Shown piece by piece: positions 36,165 to 43,865 of a stretch of 64,000 nucleotides of DNA. The position numbers and the translations under genes were made by a program. The DNA is from Bacteroidota bacterium (GTDB lineage: Bacteria; Bacteroidota; Bacteroidia; M30B66). The stretch lies in contig JAIXUS010000033.1 in NCBI GenBank assembly GCA_027483445.1, forward strand, positions 25,937 through 89,936, written 5' to 3'. Positions within the stretch are counted from its first letter, which is position 1, and every line of letters begins with the position of its first letter. The notes below the pieces were generated by a model, which did not search any database, had not been told where the DNA came from, and saw only the letters and a list, made by a program, of their open reading frames with translations.

Positions 36165-37406
36165 GTGGATTCAACCTTTGCTCAACAATTCAATGCCCTG
36201 AGCCTCGAGCACGAATGTGTAACCTGGCTGGAATCGAACGGTTATGCCGACCCTTTCGGTCGCTTCCAACGTATGCTGGCGGCGGGCGGTAAACGCAAAG
36301 CAGAAGTCTGGCAAGCAGACGCATCACAATGGGATGCCTTTTGCACCTTCACCGAAACCAGTCCCGAAACCATCAAGCCGATGCTGCTCAGCTATGGCTT
36401 AAAAGACCTCTTCGAAGGGCTCCATTCCGCCCATCCTGAAACCGGCGGTTTTCCATTGGCGGGCTGCTTCATTCCCGAAGTGCTCACCCTTGAAACCCGG
36501 AACGATAAAGTGCTGCAAACCGAAAGGGCTGACGAAAAACTTCAGCCCAAGCGCCTCGAAACAAGCCACATTCCGGCCCTGAAAGTACATACCTCCAGAG
36601 AGGCTTACCGCGCTGTTTTTGAACGCATTCAGCAGCAATTAAAACGCGGAAACATTTACGAAACCAACTACTGCATCCACTTCAGCGCGCATGTTCCGCA
36701 ACTCGACCCGGTTGAGCTTTTCGAAAAACTCAATGCGCGTGCACCTGCGCCGTTTGCAGCCCTGATTAAATGGAACCAGTCGTGGTTAATTTGTGGAAGC
36801 CCCGAACGCTACCTGTTGAGGCAAGGGCCACGTCTGATCAGTCAGCCCATCAAGGGCACCGCCCGTAGAACTGGCGACCCCGAAACCGATGCTGAAACCC
36901 AAATTCGGCTTCGAAACGACCCAAAAGAACGGGCCGAGAACATTATGATTACCGATTTGGTGCGCAACGACCTCTCAGCACTGGCGCTACCCGGAAGTGT
37001 AATGGTGGATGAACTTTGCGGCATCTATCCATACAACCGCGTGTTTCAAATGATTAGCACGGTGAGCGCCGAACTCGAAGCCGGAAGCCGCAACAAACCA
37101 GTGTGGGAACATTCCTTCCCGATGGGTTCGATGACCGGTGTGCCTAAACGCAAAGCCATGGAAATTATGGATGAGCTCGAAGGCTTTAACCGCGGACTCT
37201 ACTCGGGAAGCGTTGGTTACATTGGAAATCCCGATACCTTTGACCTCAACGTGGTTATCCGGAGCTTTATTTGGAATGCCCAATCAGGACTGTTAAGTTA
37301 CAGTACCGGCGGGGCGATTACCATCCGTTCCGATGCCGACCAGGAATACGACGAATGTCTGCTCAAAGCCGAATCACTCCTGCAAACCCTGCATTCGCTG
37401 CACTAA
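36165..37406 (+). CDS. pabB: Aminodeoxychorismate synthase component I (chorismate-binding)
   Basis: A 413-residue chorismate-binding enzyme that makes 4-amino-4-deoxychorismate for folate. Signatures: 'GNIYETNYCIHFSA', 'ISQPIKGTARRTGDPETD', 'ENIMITDLVRNDLS' and 'SMTGVPKRKAMEIMDELEG'. Anthranilate synthase is the alternative; the short N-terminal region and lack of a trpG/trpD neighbour favour PabB. The open frame begins at 36084, but I choose GTG 36165: a -7 box ends 4 nt before it, and the resulting N-terminus (DSTFAQQFNALSLEHECV) matches the usual distance to the 'LESNGY' motif from memory. tilS overlaps its 3' end. Confidence 0.85.
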   Translation: MDSTFAQQFNALSLEHECVTWLESNGYADPFGRFQRMLAAGGKRKAEVWQADASQWDAFCTFTETSPETIKPMLLSYGLKDLFEGLHSAHPETGGFPLAGCFIPEVLTLETRNDKVLQTERADEKLQPKRLETSHIPALKVHTSREAYRAVFERIQQQLKRGNIYETNYCIHFSAHVPQLDPVELFEKLNARAPAPFAALIKWNQSWLICGSPERYLLRQGPRLISQPIKGTARRTGDPETDAETQIRLRNDPKERAENIMITDLVRNDLSALALPGSVMVDELCGIYPYNRVFQMISTVSAELEAGSRNKPVWEHSFPMGSMTGVPKRKAMEIMDELEGFNRGLYSGSVGYIGNPDTFDLNVVIRSFIWNAQSGLLSYSTGGAITIRSDADQEYDECLLKAESLLQTLHSLH

Positions 37407-38332
37407 GCCTGCTGCTGAACAAAAAACTCAGCAATTGGGGCATCAGCACCGGCGATAGGCTCATTGTGGCCTGTTCTGGAGGTTGCGATTCGATGGTACT
37501 GCTGCATCTTTTGGCAGAAAATGGCTTCAACGCAGAGGTGGCGCATGTAAATTATCAGTTGCGAGGCCTCGAATCTCAGCGCGACGAAGACCTGGTCAGA
37601 GAAACGGCCGAGCGCCTTAACCTTCCATTTCACCATGCCAATGGCCGCGATGCCATCCCCCCGAAGGGGAACAACCTACAAGAACATGCCCGCCGGTTTC
37701 GCTATGCCTTTTTTGAACGATTGATGCAGGAACGCAAAGCCCGGGCGACACTCACCGCGCACCACCAGGATGATGTGGCTGAAACATTCTTGCTGAATCT
37801 GCTACGCGGCGCCGGCCTAAACGGCTTAAGTGGCATTCCCGAGCAGAACAACAGCGTGTTGAGGCCCTTGTTGGCAGCCAGTAAGCAAACGCTCCTCCAG
37901 GCTGCTGCAGAAATGGGTATTCGCTGGCGCGAGGATGGCAGTAACGCCGAAACCAAATACCGCCGAAACCAAATACGGCACGACTGGCTCTCAAAGCTCC
38001 GGCAGCTCGACCCCGATATTGTTGAAAAACTGGCTAAAACTGCCATACGTATGAAAAAAACGGCCGATGTCGTTGAAGAGCTCCTCGAACGGGAAAAGCC
38101 CTCTCGCCCTTTGCCCGAAAATGCAGCGTTTGAGGTGGCCATAGGCCGGATTGCCGAATCGGCGCAACCCGAAACACTGTTGTTCCTTTTTGTACGCCGT
38201 TTTGGCTTTTCGGCAACCCAATGCGCAGAAGCCACGCAAAACCTTACACCCTCGCGTGGTAAGCACTGGAAATCGGCCAGCCATACATTGTGGAGGAAGA
38301 AAGGGTATTTTACTGTTTATCAAGGCATTTAA
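37355..38332 (+). CDS. tilS: tRNA(Ile)-lysidine synthase, short form
   Basis: This ATP-dependent enzyme converts C34 of the CAU-anticodon tRNA-Ile to lysidine, so that it reads AUA. The PP-loop 'VACSGGCDSMVLLHLL' and 'AHVNYQLRGLESQRDEDLV', 'LTAHHQDDVAETFLLNLLRG' and 'WREDGSNAETKYRRNQIR' identify it. Length is about 325 residues, roughly 100 fewer than most Bacteroidota forms; the C-terminal TilS_C domain is absent after 'GKHWKSASHTLWRKKGYF'. ATG 37355 is the most likely start; an earlier ATG at 37271 would lie deep within pabB. Overlap with pabB suggests coupled translation. Confidence 0.9.
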   Translation: MSAQSRITPANPAFAALSLLLNKKLSNWGISTGDRLIVACSGGCDSMVLLHLLAENGFNAEVAHVNYQLRGLESQRDEDLVRETAERLNLPFHHANGRDAIPPKGNNLQEHARRFRYAFFERLMQERKARATLTAHHQDDVAETFLLNLLRGAGLNGLSGIPEQNNSVLRPLLAASKQTLLQAAAEMGIRWREDGSNAETKYRRNQIRHDWLSKLRQLDPDIVEKLAKTAIRMKKTADVVEELLEREKPSRPLPENAAFEVAIGRIAESAQPETLLFLFVRRFGFSATQCAEATQNLTPSRGKHWKSASHTLWRKKGYFTVYQGI

Positions 38333-38397
38333 TAGGTTTCAACGTTAACCGATAGGGGCTTTCTGAGGCCTCCACTGCGCCTTTGACCAAATTCCTA

Positions 38398-38405
38398 TAT
38401 TTTTG
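38398..38405 (+). promoter_or_regulatory. Possible -7 box of the small conserved gene
   Basis: TATTTTTG matches TAnnTTTG, 65 bases after the tilS stop. A GTG at 38411 lies 5 nt after it and is in frame with the next gene; the ATG I prefer is at 38516. Confidence 0.4.
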
Positions 38406-38515
38406 ATAATGTGACATTTGCGTTTTCACCTTGCCTCTTCTCGTGCTTTGATCGTGTGAAACACAAATTGGCCATTCACGTTGAGTGTGGAGAAACCCTC
38501 AAAATCATCACTGCC

Positions 38516-38800
38516 ATGCGTAATGTGCCCATTGTTGAGAAAGAAAGTCTGAAAAACATGATTTTCCCTCGCGAAGAAGTCTTAAAATCGGTAGATATGG
38601 CGCGGGAGCGTCGGGCCATGCTCGAAAGAGCCACCGTCCTTTCGAATCTCTACCACAACAAGGTAAAGATTGTATTTGAAGACCGCGACGGCAGCAAAAT
38701 GGTCGATACTACGATTTGGGCCACGACCGATAGCGCCATTATGCTCAAAGGTGGCGTGGTAATTCCCATTCACCGCATCCACAGCATCGACTTGCTGTAG
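38516..38800 (+). CDS. Small conserved protein of unknown function
   Basis: A 94-residue cytoplasmic protein with a helical N-terminal half (VEKESLKNMIFPREEVLKSV) and a beta-rich end ('LSNLYHNKVKIVFEDRDG', 'VDTTIWATTDSAIMLKGGV', 'IPIHRIHSIDLL'). I recall similar short proteins in Flavobacteriia but no function. The frame is open from a GTG at 38411, giving 129 residues; the extra segment is Cys- and Phe-rich and looks unlike coding sequence of the family, yet a promoter box sits just before that GTG, so the longer form is possible. A terminator follows at 38898. Confidence 0.7.
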   Translation: MRNVPIVEKESLKNMIFPREEVLKSVDMARERRAMLERATVLSNLYHNKVKIVFEDRDGSKMVDTTIWATTDSAIMLKGGVVIPIHRIHSIDLL

Positions 38801-38897
38801 GCAAACCACGCTAGGGGGTTTACCGCCAGTTTGGCAGTGAATGACCGGGGATTTTTCCCGCTCCACTGACAGATTAGTGCGCAAATAAGGTACTTTT

Positions 38898-38937
38898 AAC
38901 CGGGGAACGGCAATTGCTGTTCGCCGGTTTCTTTTTT
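38898..38937 (+). terminator. Terminator before lemA
   Basis: The arms at 38898-38913 and 38914-38929 pair over 16 bp with two mismatches, forming one long hairpin, and are followed by a T-run (TTTCTTTTTT). It separates the small conserved gene from lemA. Confidence 0.75.
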
Positions 38938-38953
38938 AAACCCCTACATTCTT

Positions 38954-39541
38954 ATGAGAAGTACAGTTGTTATTGGAGTTGTTCTACTGCTGGTTGTTAT
39001 CCTGTTTGGTGCCGGCGGTTGTTCTTACAATGGCTTAGTTAAGGAACGTGAAGCGGTGAATTCGGCCTGGGCACAGGTAGAAAATGTGTATCAACGCCGT
39101 TCCGACCTCATTCCCAATTTGGTAAACACCGTTAAAGGTGCAGCCAATTTTGAAAAGTCGACCCTCGAAGCCGTAATGCAGGCGCGGGCTTCGGCAACGC
39201 AGGTGAAACTCGACGCCAACAATCTCGACGAGGCCGGACTGAAGCGATTTGAGCAGGCCCAAAGTGGATTGTCGTCGGCCTTATCGCGTCTTCTTGTGGT
39301 TACCGAAAATTACCCCGACCTGAAAGCCAATGCGAGCTTCCGCGATTTGCAGGCTCAACTTGAAGGCACCGAGAACCGCATCACCACCGAAAGAATGAAG
39401 TTTAATGAGGTGGTTCAGCGCTACAATACCAAGGTAAGCTCGTTCCCGACCAACCTATTTGCCGGTATGTTCGGCTTTACTCCGAAAGCTTACTTTCAGT
39501 CGACGCCAGGCTCAGAAAAAGCCCCTGAAGTGAATTTCTGA
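38954..39541 (+). CDS. lemA: LemA family protein
   Basis: A 195-residue membrane-anchored protein: one N-terminal helix (VVIGVVLLLVVILFGAGGC) then the LemA helical core ('AWAQVENVYQRRSDLIPNLV' and 'FNEVVQRYNTKVSSFPTNLF'). LemA proteins are widespread and often sit beside TPM-domain genes, as here; their biochemical role is unsettled. The stop overlaps the next start (ATGA), so the three genes 38954-40729 form a coupled operon. The Cys at the end of the membrane helix hints at a lipobox, but the helix is longer than a typical lipoprotein signal. Confidence 0.95.
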   Translation: MRSTVVIGVVLLLVVILFGAGGCSYNGLVKEREAVNSAWAQVENVYQRRSDLIPNLVNTVKGAANFEKSTLEAVMQARASATQVKLDANNLDEAGLKRFEQAQSGLSSALSRLLVVTENYPDLKANASFRDLQAQLEGTENRITTERMKFNEVVQRYNTKVSSFPTNLFAGMFGFTPKAYFQSTPGSEKAPEVNF

Positions 39542-39972
39542 TGCGCCGATTCCTCACCGAAAGCGAAGAGAAGGCCATCACAGATGCCATTGGTCTGGCC
39601 GAGGACAAAACCTCCGGAGAAATACGGGTGCACATCGAAACCCGTTGCAAAGCCGAACCGCTCGACCGTGCACTGGAGGTGTTTTATGCCTTGGGCATGG
39701 AGAAAACCCGCGATAAAAACGGCGTTCTCATTTACATTGCCACCGACGACCACAAATTGGCCATTTTGGGCGACGAAGGCATCAACAAGGTGGTGCCACC
39801 CAACTTTTGGGATGCCGAACTTGAGCTCATGAAGTCGCACTTCAAACAAGGCGCTTTTGCTCAGGGCATTTCACAAGCCATCCACGATGTGGGCGAAAAA
39901 CTAAAGGCTTATTTTCCATTTCAAACCGACGATAAGGATGAACTCAGCAACGACATTTCGGTGGGGCATTAA
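39541..39972 (+). CDS. TPM domain protein (cytoplasmic)
   Basis: A 143-residue protein made of one TPM domain (starting FLTESEEKAITDAIGLAEDK, with 'TSGEIRVHIETRC', 'DKNGVLIYIATDDHKLAILG' and 'GAFAQGISQAIHDVGEKL'). It has no signal peptide or membrane helix, so it should act on the cytoplasmic side. It is coupled to lemA by a 1-base stop/start overlap and overlaps the next TPM gene by 35 bases. TPM domains occur in the photosystem II repair protein TLP18.3 and in YgcG-type proteins; function here is unknown. Confidence 0.9.
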   Translation: MRRFLTESEEKAITDAIGLAEDKTSGEIRVHIETRCKAEPLDRALEVFYALGMEKTRDKNGVLIYIATDDHKLAILGDEGINKVVPPNFWDAELELMKSHFKQGAFAQGISQAIHDVGEKLKAYFPFQTDDKDELSNDISVGH

Positions 39973-40729
39973 ATTGCTCGTGCTGGGTTTATTCCTCGCT
40001 TCGGGCTTGCTGGCGCAGCAGTTTCCCGAACCGCCCAACCCGCCTCGCATTGTAAACGACTTCGCCGATATTCTTTCGGCCGGCGAAGAAGAGCAGCTCG
40101 AGAACAAACTGGTGGCATTCGACGACAGCACCTCAACCCAGATTTCAATCGTAACGCTCAAGGAACTTAATGGCGAACCAGCCTCGTCGTATGCTCCTCA
40201 ACTGGCCGAAAAATGGGGCATTGGTCAAAAAGACCGCAACAACGGCATACTCATTCTGGTTTCGATGAGCAATCCCCGTGAGGTGTTTATTGCTACCGGC
40301 TACGGCGTGGAGGAATTCGTGCCCGATGTCACAGCCAAGCGAATTATCGAGGAACACGTTCTGCCCCGGTTTAAGGAGAGCCGCTACTACGATGGACTCG
40401 ACGTGGCCACAACCGACTTACAGCAATTGCTGCAGGGCACCTTTAAGGGATTCGGAGAGAAAAAGTCGCGCGGACGGCCCGGCATACCCGCATGGGCAAT
40501 CCTGGTATTTATCATTTTACTGGTCATTTTCATTTCGCGACGCAGCGGAGGTCCCGGCGGAGGTCGCAGATACCGCACCTATGGTGCCCCGGGCTGGGGA
40601 GGTTTTCCGGTTGTAGGTGGCTTTGGCGGCTTTGGTGGAGGAGGCTTCGGAGGCGGCCGTTCGAGTGGAGGCTTCGGCGGTTTCGGAGGAGGATCGTTTG
40701 GAGGCGGCGGTGCTGGCGGTAGTTGGTAA
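39938..40729 (+). CDS. Secreted/membrane TPM domain protein, YgcG-like, Gly-rich tail
   Basis: A 263-residue protein: signal peptide (WGIKLLVLGLFLASGLLAQ), a TPM domain at about residues 35-160 ('VNDFADILSAGEEEQLENKL' ... 'TGYGVEEFVPDVTAKRIIEE'), one membrane helix near 185-202 (IPAWAILVFIILLVIFIS) and a Gly/Phe-rich tail (GGFGGFGGGGFGGGRSSGGF) as in YgcG proteins. The TPM domain would face the periplasm and the tail the cytoplasm. It pairs with the cytoplasmic TPM protein and LemA of the same operon. Confidence 0.92.
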   Translation: MNSATTFRWGIKLLVLGLFLASGLLAQQFPEPPNPPRIVNDFADILSAGEEEQLENKLVAFDDSTSTQISIVTLKELNGEPASSYAPQLAEKWGIGQKDRNNGILILVSMSNPREVFIATGYGVEEFVPDVTAKRIIEEHVLPRFKESRYYDGLDVATTDLQQLLQGTFKGFGEKKSRGRPGIPAWAILVFIILLVIFISRRSGGPGGGRRYRTYGAPGWGGFPVVGGFGGFGGGGFGGGRSSGGFGGFGGGSFGGGGAGGSW

Positions 40730-40826
40730 TATTTATACGAGATATGGTAACTCAATTTTTCCACAGCCGTATGAGCCTGTAAAAATTCTCATTAGGTTTG
40801 AACGTTTCTCTACAACACAAAAAATC

Positions 40827-41399
40827 ATGAAACACATCACCCTCATCATTATCTTGTTTGCATTGTCATTTAGTGCATTTGGTCAAGGCGCCAAAGGGCA
40901 AGAATTTACCGATGGTTGGGTTGCCACCAAAAAAGGTGACACACTTCGCGGGAAGGTTTGCTATGAAAACACCAAAACCGGAGAGCGTCTTGAGAAGGTG
41001 GTCTTCATCGACAGCAAGGATGCCACCAATGCCAAAAAAAGATATGGAAGTGAAAAACTGACGGCTTTCGGTGCCGGAGGAAAAGTATTTGAGTGGGTGA
41101 TTCTCGAAGATGGCATTCCACCGCTGATCATGGAACGTGTAGTAGGCGGAGATTTAAGCCTTTACCGTTGCTGGTTCAAAACCATGGACAGCACTCCGCA
41201 GAAAATGACCTACGAGGTGGGCATGTTTCTCAAGAAGAAAGACAACCCTGAATTTTACGAGGTGATGGACAAAAAATTCCAAAAGGAAATGGCCGCGTAC
41301 TTCAAAGGCGACGAGGCCATCGTGAAAATGATTAAAGAGAAGGAATACACCATCAAAGACATCGACAAAATTGTTCAGGCATACAACGAACTGGAGTAA
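40827..41399 (+). CDS. Small exported protein of unknown function
   Basis: A 190-residue protein with signal peptide (MKHITLIIILFALSFSAFGQ). The remainder is Lys-rich, with the start of the mature part 'FTDGWVATKKGDTLRGKVCY' resembling a short beta-barrel module seen in many Bacteroidota exported proteins. I cannot name the family. A longer frame starting at 40617 inside the Gly-rich gene is rejected because the signal peptide begins cleanly here. A terminator follows directly. Confidence 0.75.
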   Translation: MKHITLIIILFALSFSAFGQGAKGQEFTDGWVATKKGDTLRGKVCYENTKTGERLEKVVFIDSKDATNAKKRYGSEKLTAFGAGGKVFEWVILEDGIPPLIMERVVGGDLSLYRCWFKTMDSTPQKMTYEVGMFLKKKDNPEFYEVMDKKFQKEMAAYFKGDEAIVKMIKEKEYTIKDIDKIVQAYNELE

Positions 41400-41423
41400 G
41401 GGAGTTTAATCCTTAAAATTTTA

Positions 41424-41467
41424 AAATCGCGGTGCGTCGTTTTCGGTTCACCGCGATTTACTTTTTC
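41424..41467 (+). terminator. Terminator after the small exported protein gene
   Basis: AAATCGCGGTG and CACCGCGATTT form a perfect 11-bp stem (41424-41434, 41449-41459) with a 14-nt loop, followed by ACTTTTT. Confidence 0.85.
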
Positions 41468-41529
41468 CCAAAAACGGTCAATCTATGCCGTTCTGCTTAT
41501 GATTTCGGTTTGCAATAGGCCTTTTTTTC

Positions 41530-41690
41530 TTGGGGCGCCTGCCTCGCTCGGCATTTCGTTAAGCTGAGGCAGCATCGCCGGGCACTGCGCCATTCGCCTA
41601 TAGCCCGGTACGTTACACGTCCAGGGCTGCCGGCTGCTGTCGCTGGCGCTATACTCTGTATAAGCCGCATTGCTCTCCTAAAGTTCACCT
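41530..41690. repeat. Shortened copy of an interspersed intergenic repeat
   Basis: This GC-rich stretch starts TTGGGGCGCCTGCC, like an end of the larger element at 61278-61653, and shares further blocks with it: CGCCGGGCAC (41576-41585), GCTGCCGGCT near 41625 and TGGCGC near 41644. It lacks the middle of the larger copy. No gene is seen in 41468-41797. Confidence 0.6.
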
Positions 41691-41797
41691 GGGCATCAAC
41701 TTCAGTCTTCTAAATTTGGATTTGAGGGCCACTAAATTCTATTAGTCATATTATCAGGAATATTGCCTCAATCCTTCCAATAAATTTGATCCGACTG

Positions 41798-41827
41798 TTG
41801 TTCACTTAACGCTGTTAAGTATTTTTG
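41798..41827 (+). promoter_or_regulatory. Promoter of the second tetR-efflux operon
   Basis: TTG at 41798-41800, a 19-nt spacer and TATTTTTG at 41820-41827 match the consensus exactly. The box ends 8 nt before the ATG at 41836. A perfect palindrome fills the spacer. Confidence 0.75.
41804..41820. promoter_or_regulatory. Operator copy 1 in the tetR promoter
   Basis: ACTTAACGCTGTTAAGT is a perfect 7-3-7 palindrome lying between the -33 and -7 elements, where a bound repressor would block the polymerase. A near-identical site precedes tolC at 42467. Confidence 0.7.
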
Positions 41828-41835
41828 TAGCCGAA

Positions 41836-42450
41836 ATGGGAACCAAAGAACGTAAACTCAAAGAGAAGGAGCAGCTGCGTCAGAGCATTCTGGATGCCGC
41901 GCGGACTTTGTTCTTTGAACGCGGTTACGACCATACGAGCATCCGCGCCATTGCCGAGCGGATTGAGTACAGTCCTACCACCATTTATCTGTATTTCAAA
42001 GACAAGGACGATCTCTTTAAAGCCTTGCACGACGAAGGGTTTGGGGTGATGAGAAACATGTTTATCAAGCTCATGGAAGAACCCGACCCTTTCGAACGCC
42101 TGGTGAAAATGGGACGCATGTACATCGAATTTGCCGAGAAATACCCCGAATACTACGACCTGATGTTCCTCATGCGCGCACCCATGAAAGGCATGGAAGA
42201 AGCACACAAAGAATGGAATGAAGGCGAAAACACCTTCCACCTGCTGCAATCGGTGGTGGCTGAATGTCAGCAAAAAGGCCATTTCGTAGGGCACGATACC
42301 GAAGTGCTGGCCTTCTGCATCTGGTCGATGATGCACGGAATGGTTTCGCTCAAAATCCGCGAACGCAGCAAGGTCATCACCGAAGCCAAACAACCGTTTA
42401 TTCCTCACCTCGGACTCGAAGACTTCGTTCGAATCCTCCGTAAAGGGTAA
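41836..42450 (+). CDS. TetR/AcrR family regulator of the second efflux operon
   Basis: A 204-residue regulator. The helix-turn-helix is 'TSIRAIAERIEYSPTTIYLY' (about residues 35-54), followed by 'FKDKDDLFKALHDEGF'. The rest is the TetR ligand domain. It heads the tetR-tolC-adaptor-RND operon. Matching palindromes lie in its own promoter (41804-41820) and before tolC (42467-42483), so self-repression and pump control are well supported, though binding is inferred. The inducer is unknown. Confidence 0.92.
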   Translation: MGTKERKLKEKEQLRQSILDAARTLFFERGYDHTSIRAIAERIEYSPTTIYLYFKDKDDLFKALHDEGFGVMRNMFIKLMEEPDPFERLVKMGRMYIEFAEKYPEYYDLMFLMRAPMKGMEEAHKEWNEGENTFHLLQSVVAECQQKGHFVGHDTEVLAFCIWSMMHGMVSLKIRERSKVITEAKQPFIPHLGLEDFVRILRKG

Positions 42451-42466
42451 ATTTTTTTGCCTAAAA

Positions 42467-42483
42467 ACTTAACATTGTTAACT
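42467..42483. promoter_or_regulatory. Operator copy 2 before tolC
   Basis: ACTTAACATTGTTAACT differs from the tetR-promoter palindrome at only three positions: two in the 3-nt centre, one in the right arm. It ends 9 nt before the tolC start, so the pump genes may have their own repressed promoter or a roadblock site. Confidence 0.65.
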
Positions 42484-42492
42484 AAATAACCA

Positions 42493-43854
42493 ATGAAAAC
42501 CAAACTACTCTATCTACTGCTCCTGCTCCCGTGGATGGCGAACAGTCAGCCGGCCGCATTGCAGGAACTCGTCCAAACCGCGCTGGCGAACAACCTCGCA
42601 CTGCAAGAGAAAAAGTTAGAGGCCAGCGCTGCAGAACAGTCGCTGCGGCATGCCCGGCAGCTGTTTCTTCCGGGGCTCGACTTTGCGTCTTCCTACGTGC
42701 ATTCTGAGGGTGGCCGTAATGCCATCCTGCCTTTAGGCGACCTCATGAACCCTGTGTATGCCACACTCAACCAACTCACACAGAGCCAGTCGTTTCCCAC
42801 TCTCGAAAACCAGCGCATTAACTTCCTCCCACAGAACTATTACGATCTTCACCTCAGGCTCAGTGCGCCCATACTCAACTACGGACTGATTCAAAATCAA
42901 AAGATTGAACAGGCCAAAACCGAAATTGCACGGTACGACTGGCTGAGCTATCAACGTGATGTCATCCGAACGGTAAAAGAGGCCTACTACCAATACCAGA
43001 TGGCTTCGCAGGCGGTAAAAATTTACGACAACGCCTTGGTAGTGCTGCAAAAAGCAGTGCAGGTGAACGAATCGCTCGTACGCAATGGAAGCGGTCTACA
43101 GGCCCAGGTGCTGCGCAGCCGAAGCGAGGTGCTTCAGCTCGAAAGCAAACGTGAGGAGAGTCTGCAGCAACAACGGCAAGCCGCGCGATACCTCAATTTT
43201 CTGCTCAACCGCGACCTCGAAAGTCCAATTGCCCAGAGTGCCACCAGCGAGGCAGAACTGCGCGAAATGCTGCAATCATTGAACGCTGAGCCCCAATTCG
43301 CCTTGCGTGAAGAGCTTCAGCTATTGGAACAAGCGACATTCGCCAGCCGGGAAGCCGAAAAACTGCAGCGCAACTACTGGCTCCCTAAGCTCAATGGCTT
43401 CGCCGACATTGGTTCGCAGAGTGACAATCTGCTATTCGACCGGGAGGCCCGCTATTTTATGGTGGGAGCCACACTCGATATGTCGCTCTTCGCCTTTGGC
43501 CGCAACCAAAGCCAGCTGAAAAAGGCGAAAACCCAGACCCAAATTCGCGAAACCCAATATCAACAAGCGAAGCAAGCCTTCTCGATGGAAGAAAAAACTC
43601 ATCGCGATGCCGTAAACACGCAACTCGCCCGCCTGAGCAGTGCCAAACAACAACACGAAGCGGCCAAAGCCTACTTCAACGTGGTTGATAAAGGTTATCG
43701 TGAAGGCATCTACTCGCAGATTGAATGGCTCGACGCCCAAACCCAGGCGACGCAGGCCGAACTCAGCATTGCCATCCAACTGCATCAAACCGCTATTGCA
43801 TTGGCCCAGCTCGAACGGAGTCAGGCCGCCTCAAAAATACTTCCCATCAAATAA
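42493..43854 (+). CDS. TolC family outer-membrane efflux protein
   Basis: A 453-residue outer-membrane factor with signal peptide (MKTKLLYLLLLLPWMANSQ) and the two OEP helical repeats (AALQELVQTALANNLALQEK; AYFNVVDKGYREGIYSQIEW). It forms the exit duct for the pump encoded next; the adaptor starts 11 bases after its stop. Confidence 0.92.
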   Translation: MKTKLLYLLLLLPWMANSQPAALQELVQTALANNLALQEKKLEASAAEQSLRHARQLFLPGLDFASSYVHSEGGRNAILPLGDLMNPVYATLNQLTQSQSFPTLENQRINFLPQNYYDLHLRLSAPILNYGLIQNQKIEQAKTEIARYDWLSYQRDVIRTVKEAYYQYQMASQAVKIYDNALVVLQKAVQVNESLVRNGSGLQAQVLRSRSEVLQLESKREESLQQQRQAARYLNFLLNRDLESPIAQSATSEAELREMLQSLNAEPQFALREELQLLEQATFASREAEKLQRNYWLPKLNGFADIGSQSDNLLFDREARYFMVGATLDMSLFAFGRNQSQLKKAKTQTQIRETQYQQAKQAFSMEEKTHRDAVNTQLARLSSAKQQHEAAKAYFNVVDKGYREGIYSQIEWLDAQTQATQAELSIAIQLHQTAIALAQLERSQAASKILPIK

Positions 43855-43865
43855 GCGCATTTACC

